Assembly (NCBI RefSeq): GCF_016906535.1
Contig: NC_057370.1
Span: 3,162,001 to 3,226,000 of the forward strand
DNA length: 64,000 nucleotides
Reading direction: 5' to 3'
Origin: Rhizoctonia solani
Taxonomy: Eukaryota; Basidiomycota; Agaricomycetes; Cantharellales; Ceratobasidiaceae
Shown here: positions 60,334-64,000 of the stretch, one piece after another
How positions within the stretch are numbered: the first letter of the stretch is position 1
How the letters are laid out: every line of letters starts with the position of its first letter
Program-made: the position numbers and the translations under genes
Notes under the pieces: model-generated
The model's input: only the letters and a program-made list of their open reading frames with translations
Told to the model about the DNA's origin: nothing
The model's database searches: none

Positions 60334-60813
60334 CCTCGAACACGGTTTTCAGAACAAGAGCACACCTAGAGGTATCGTAGATGTGTGGGAGACCTCACTC
60401 AAGGTGGCAGGTTATATATGAGATACTAACGCCAAAAGAGGCAGTAGCAAAAATGTCTCGCCCGTAGGGACTTCCAAAATTGTCAATAGTGGGCCATCTG
60501 CCGCGGGGCACAAGCTTAAGCATGGCTTTGCCCGAGAGCTCATGGCAGAATAAAACATATATGACGCGGAGCAATTTTGAAAGACTCAGTAAGTTTTACA
60601 AAACGTGAATAGTTTGCCTCGACCCCATCGAATACAAAAACCAGAGATATTCGCATCGTGCAATTCTCACCACCCATGCTAATTATCGCATCACCATGTC
60701 CTCATCGACTGGCATATAACACCTCGATCAGGCTCTTCCTCCTTCTCAACTGGTTGATGGTAGAACATTCTATACAACTCTGCTCTCCTCATTGGCGCGT
60801 GCTTGACAAAGTC
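60334..60813. other. Intergenic region left of the inverted repeat
   Basis: AT-rich; promoter side of the antiporter gene and the left flank of the palindrome. No gene seen. Confidence 0.5.
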
Positions 60814-60886
60814 AAAAATAGAACATAGTATATTATATAGTGAGATTAAGAGTACATAGTGCTGGTTAAGCTCCACGTTTTCGCAG

Positions 60887-61403
60887 TCACACGAGGCGAG
60901 GATCTTCCTTTGACGCCGCGGCTCGAGCAGCTTGCGATGCAGCTCGCTGTTCTGCTATTTTCTGTTACCAGATCCGTAAGTATTGCACCGACAAACGGCA
61001 GCTGAAACGAACTCACGGCCTTCAGCGCCACCACAGAGCTCATAACAGAGTCAAGACTCGACTCGGCCATATCAGCGAGCTGAGAGAAGCTGTCAGTACA
61101 AAGATGGCCGACTCGGAGAGATCTAAGCGGACGTACCTTGTCACCGCCGATGTTTCCAAAGTCCGCGAACTGTTCCTGGACTTTACGACGATGGTCTTCC
61201 ATCTTTTGCTGCGCCTCGTTCATTTCGCGCCGATGGTCTCCCCAGCGACCCCATCCCCAGGCGGCGTGGCAATGTCCGGCGCGTTGCGTATCAGCACCCT
61301 GGCTCATGAGCATCTCACGCTTTTGTTCTCTTGACTGGATGAACCAGTAGGTTGCAATGCCGCCGAGACCAAACCAGATGAGGCGACTTGGGCCACGACG
61401 CAT
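60887..61403 (-). CDS. Small single-TM protein, left-arm copy
   Basis: Family not recognised. Three exons: 61137-61403, 61017-61079 and 60887-60961, giving 134 aa. N-terminus MRRGPSRLIWFGLGGIATYW is basic then hydrophobic, typical of a signal anchor or mitochondrial-type membrane segment. A Trp/His/Gly patch (HAAWGWGRWGDHR) follows, then a charged amphipathic helix (NEAQQKMEDHRRKVQEQFAD) and an Ala-rich end (AEQRAASQAARAAASKEDPR). Translation is identical to the copy in the right arm. Introns are 57 nt and 55 nt with good GT..AG ends. It could be a mitochondrial inner-membrane or ER protein, but that is a guess from composition. Confidence 0.72.
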
Positions 61404-62212
61404 GAATCTCGGGCCGCGATTATAGTATATATGCGTAGGGACGGGCTGAGGAGCAGGGTTAGGGAGCAGGTTGGTGAGGCTGGAAAGGTCCGTAAGAATA
61501 GATGCGATTAATAGTATAATAGAGTAGAGTTGATTTAGACGGAGTCCAGTCGAGTTTTAGCCCAGGTAGTTGAGAGGTTGTGATGTAAATGGACTAGTGA
61601 TATGGTCAAGCCATCAAGCAGTCCTCAATATATATTCATTGTAGAGCCAAAGATACCAAAGTACAAACGAAGAGTATTACGCGTAGACTCGGCATCGGCG
61701 CGCAGAGTAGTTCAAACGTTCCTTTTCGCAGTCCATGCGGGCATGGGGAGAGCGGCAAGCAGTCGTCATCGTCCGGCCAGCGTCTGAAGTCACGTGTCCA
61801 TTTTGGCGGCTCCATGAGGGTGTCCGACGTTCATACGGCTATGTCACTTGATCTAAATTAATGTCTTCTGCGGCGGCTTGGTGTGCTACCGAAGGAACAT
61901 TCGAACTACTCTGCGCGCCGATGCCGAGTCTACGCGTAATACTCTTCGTTTGTACTTTGGTATCTTTGGCTCTACAATGAATATATATTGAGGACTGCTT
62001 GATGGCTTGACCATATCACTAGTCCATTTACATCACAACCTCTCAACTACCTGGGCTAAAACTCGACTGGACTCCGTCTAAATCAACTCTACTCTATTAT
62101 ACTATTAATCGCATCTATTCTTACGGACCTTTCCAGCCTCACCAACCTGCTCCCTAACCCTGCTCCTCAGCCCGTCCCTACGCATATATACTATAATCGC
62201 GGCCCGAGATTC
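61404..62212. promoter_or_regulatory. Symmetric divergent promoter region
   Basis: The 809 bp between the two divergent start codons consist of two identical 310-bp promoter halves (61404-61713 and 61903-62212) and a unique 189-bp centre. The halves include an AT-rich stretch with TATATAT and several TATA-like words about 35-240 bp upstream of each ATG. The centre contains one AGTCACGTGTCC site near 61790. Both copies should be expressed alike unless hairpin formation interferes. Confidence 0.5.
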
Positions 62213-62729
62213 ATGCGTCGTGGCCCAAGTCGCCTCATCTGGTTTGGTCTCGGCGGCATTGCAACCTACTGGTTCATCCAGTCAAGAGAACAAAAGCGTG
62301 AGATGCTCATGAGCCAGGGTGCTGATACGCAACGCGCCGGACATTGCCACGCCGCCTGGGGATGGGGTCGCTGGGGAGACCATCGGCGCGAAATGAACGA
62401 GGCGCAGCAAAAGATGGAAGACCATCGTCGTAAAGTCCAGGAACAGTTCGCGGACTTTGGAAACATCGGCGGTGACAAGGTACGTCCGCTTAGATCTCTC
62501 CGAGTCGGCCATCTTTGTACTGACAGCTTCTCTCAGCTCGCTGATATGGCCGAGTCGAGTCTTGACTCTGTTATGAGCTCTGTGGTGGCGCTGAAGGCCG
62601 TGAGTTCGTTTCAGCTGCCGTTTGTCGGTGCAATACTTACGGATCTGGTAACAGAAAATAGCAGAACAGCGAGCTGCATCGCAAGCTGCTCGAGCCGCGG
62701 CGTCAAAGGAAGATCCTCGCCTCGTGTGA
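62213..62729 (+). CDS. Small single-TM protein, right-arm copy
   Basis: Mirror copy of the gene at 60887-61403, with exons 62213-62479, 62537-62599 and 62655-62729 and the same 134-aa product. The stop is TGA after DPRLV. The right arm ends 73 bp after the stop, so 3' flanks of the two copies diverge soon after the coding end. This means that any longer 3' UTR would differ and allow transcripts to be told apart. Confidence 0.72.
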
Positions 62730-62802
62730 CTGCGAAAACGTGGAGCTTAACCAGCACTATGTACTCTTAATCTCACTATATAATATACTATGTTCTATTT
62801 TT

Positions 62803-64000
62803 AACGTTCTCTTTCTCATCGAATACAATCATAGAATACTACACCTTACACATCAGTTTAAACTTAGTTCATCCGAACAAAATTGTGAAAAATTAAAAGC
62901 TTGAACACACTTCTATCGTGTCCCGGCCAGGAGCCGACAGGATAAGGCAACATAAAACGAGCTCGCAGCAATTTTACTGTTTCTCAAAAAACAGTTTGGT
63001 TTCAATGATAGTAAGGTCCCGCTGCGCTCAGTACTTCTCTCTACGCTAAAACTCGCATTGGTCTATTAGTTTCATGGAGACCCGAAGACCTAAATGACAT
63101 TTCAGCAGAGAAAGGAACCTCTTGACTAAGCGTACTAACAGGGATTGATCCGGATAACTCATCATTTCCCCTCGACCACCACGACTGCCTTTTGGTAAGA
63201 GCCTCAAAATGTCTTGTATTTTATTCAGGCTCTTTTGCACTTGGTCATATCGTATCTACCCTGATTCAACTGGCTTGTGTATTACGGGGGTTCAGACAAC
63301 TATAATCGAAGAGCACTACAGACTAGGCGCGCTCAAAGTCTGCTTGTCGCAGTGTATGGACGAAGCATGCTCTAGCTAACTGCGCTCTGGAAATTTCTTG
63401 CGAAGTTGTCCCTCTTTTAGCAAAAAAAAAGGACTACGATAGCCTAATAAACTTACTACCGCTCACGGCTTTACGCACTCCACCAAGTCCACAGTCGTGT
63501 TAGAACTAGACCCTGGGCTCCTTTCTCTCCGTGCACTTGAGTAACTCTGAAGAAACTGGAACTAGGGATCTTATGTAGAGCTCATTCTACAAACTTAAGA
63601 CGCTTAGACTGGAAATCTATAGCTAGCAAATACTCTGAATATCTCAAGCGGCTCTGAGGGCTTGCCCTGTTCCCCTTTTACCTTTCTGGCCTATTCAAAG
63701 TACCAAAAAGCATATAGACTCTTCAATAGAGAGATATACTTGCACTTATAATACGGTGATTGCAAAGTATACTCTTGGGTATGTCTCTAAATTGCATACG
63801 CATCTATAGCTCAATACATATACAATCTATCCACCCCATTTATAATTTATTCACTCCTTTCGAAGCAGGGCTCCATCACTTGCAACGACAGCCTTACTCT
63901 TGCGGATTCTTGAACCAGAGCGCTCGCTTCGGTCATCATGCGTCGCTAGACCCAGGATGATCTCCTCGTTTTCATACGCACATTATACCATAGTTATTAT
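62803..64000. other. Intergenic region at the window end
   Basis: AT-rich, no recognisable gene. Short ORFs at 63046-63240 (-) and 63760-63960 (+) show no domain. No telomeric repeat is present. Confidence 0.5.

Larger units (their letters stand above)
60814..62802. repeat. 900-bp inverted repeat (palindrome) with 189-bp spacer
   Basis: Left arm 60814-61713 and right arm 61903-62802 are reverse complements, with no mismatch in the stretches I compared (coding part, promoter side and ends). The symmetry axis is at 61808. Identity fades at both ends: a mismatch at 60813/62803 outside, and partial matches for about 12 bp inside the spacer. Each arm holds one complete copy of the small membrane-protein gene plus its promoter, pointing outward. 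Confidence 0.95.

Noticed and set aside
1..64000. CACGTG sites overrepresented in the whole window
   Set aside because: About 15-16 are expected by chance in 64 kb; only the local cluster at 33.4-33.9 kb is notable.

Overview
The window is nuclear DNA of a filamentous basidiomycete. Genes carry many short introns (mostly about 45-70 nt, GT..AG) and are separated by long AT-rich gaps. Several protein types point to an Agaricomycete, probably close to Rhizoctonia/Ceratobasidium: a kinase-TPR protein, a NACHT-WD40 receptor with the usual C-terminal tail, F-box-like LRR proteins, and a motor-like-domain chitin synthase. The genus is inferred from family content, not from a marker gene.

Layout: 3.7-5.9 kb (+), an Nrg1-like two-finger C2H2 regulator. 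10.1-12.3 kb (-), an eroded kinase-TPR gene. 12.8-13.9 kb (+), ribosomal protein uL1 (L10a) with an internal 146-bp tandem duplication. 14.5-15.6 kb (-), an unknown single-TM protein. 15.6-20.6 kb, a gene-poor stretch with a tandem repeat and a MITE-like element. 20.6-22.0 kb (+), an MDR dehydrogenase. 23.7-30.3 kb (+), a large chitin synthase (motor-like, cytochrome-b5-like, chitin synthase and DEK_C domains). 31.5-32.7 kb (+) and 38.7-40.1 kb (-), two paralogous F-box-like LRR proteins flanking an auxilin (UBA, TPR, J) at 35.1-38.1 kb (+). 33.4-33.9 kb, two abutting MITE-like elements. 43.9-48.5 kb (-), a NACHT + 14-WD40 NLR-type receptor. 50.4-56.3 kb (+), a ~1,750-aa disordered protein ending in a NADAR domain. 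56.9-58.2 kb (+), a lactonase-fold propeller. 58.2-60.3 kb (-), an Nha1-type Na+/H+ antiporter. 60.8-62.8 kb, a 900-bp inverted repeat whose arms each carry the same small membrane-protein gene.

Housekeeping functions (translation, cell wall synthesis, clathrin uncoating, ion homeostasis) are interspersed with fast-evolving families (NLR, F-box, kinase-TPR). No operon-like logic is expected. The most suggestive neighbourhood is the divergent NACHT-WD40 / NADAR pair, because NADAR domains are linked to ADP-ribose chemistry and conflict systems elsewhere.

In at least seven otherwise well-conserved genes the reading frame slips by one base at a short run, with no possible intron. This suggests uncorrected indels in the assembly, so each 'broken' gene here should be treated with caution. 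No tRNA, rRNA or CRISPR was found.
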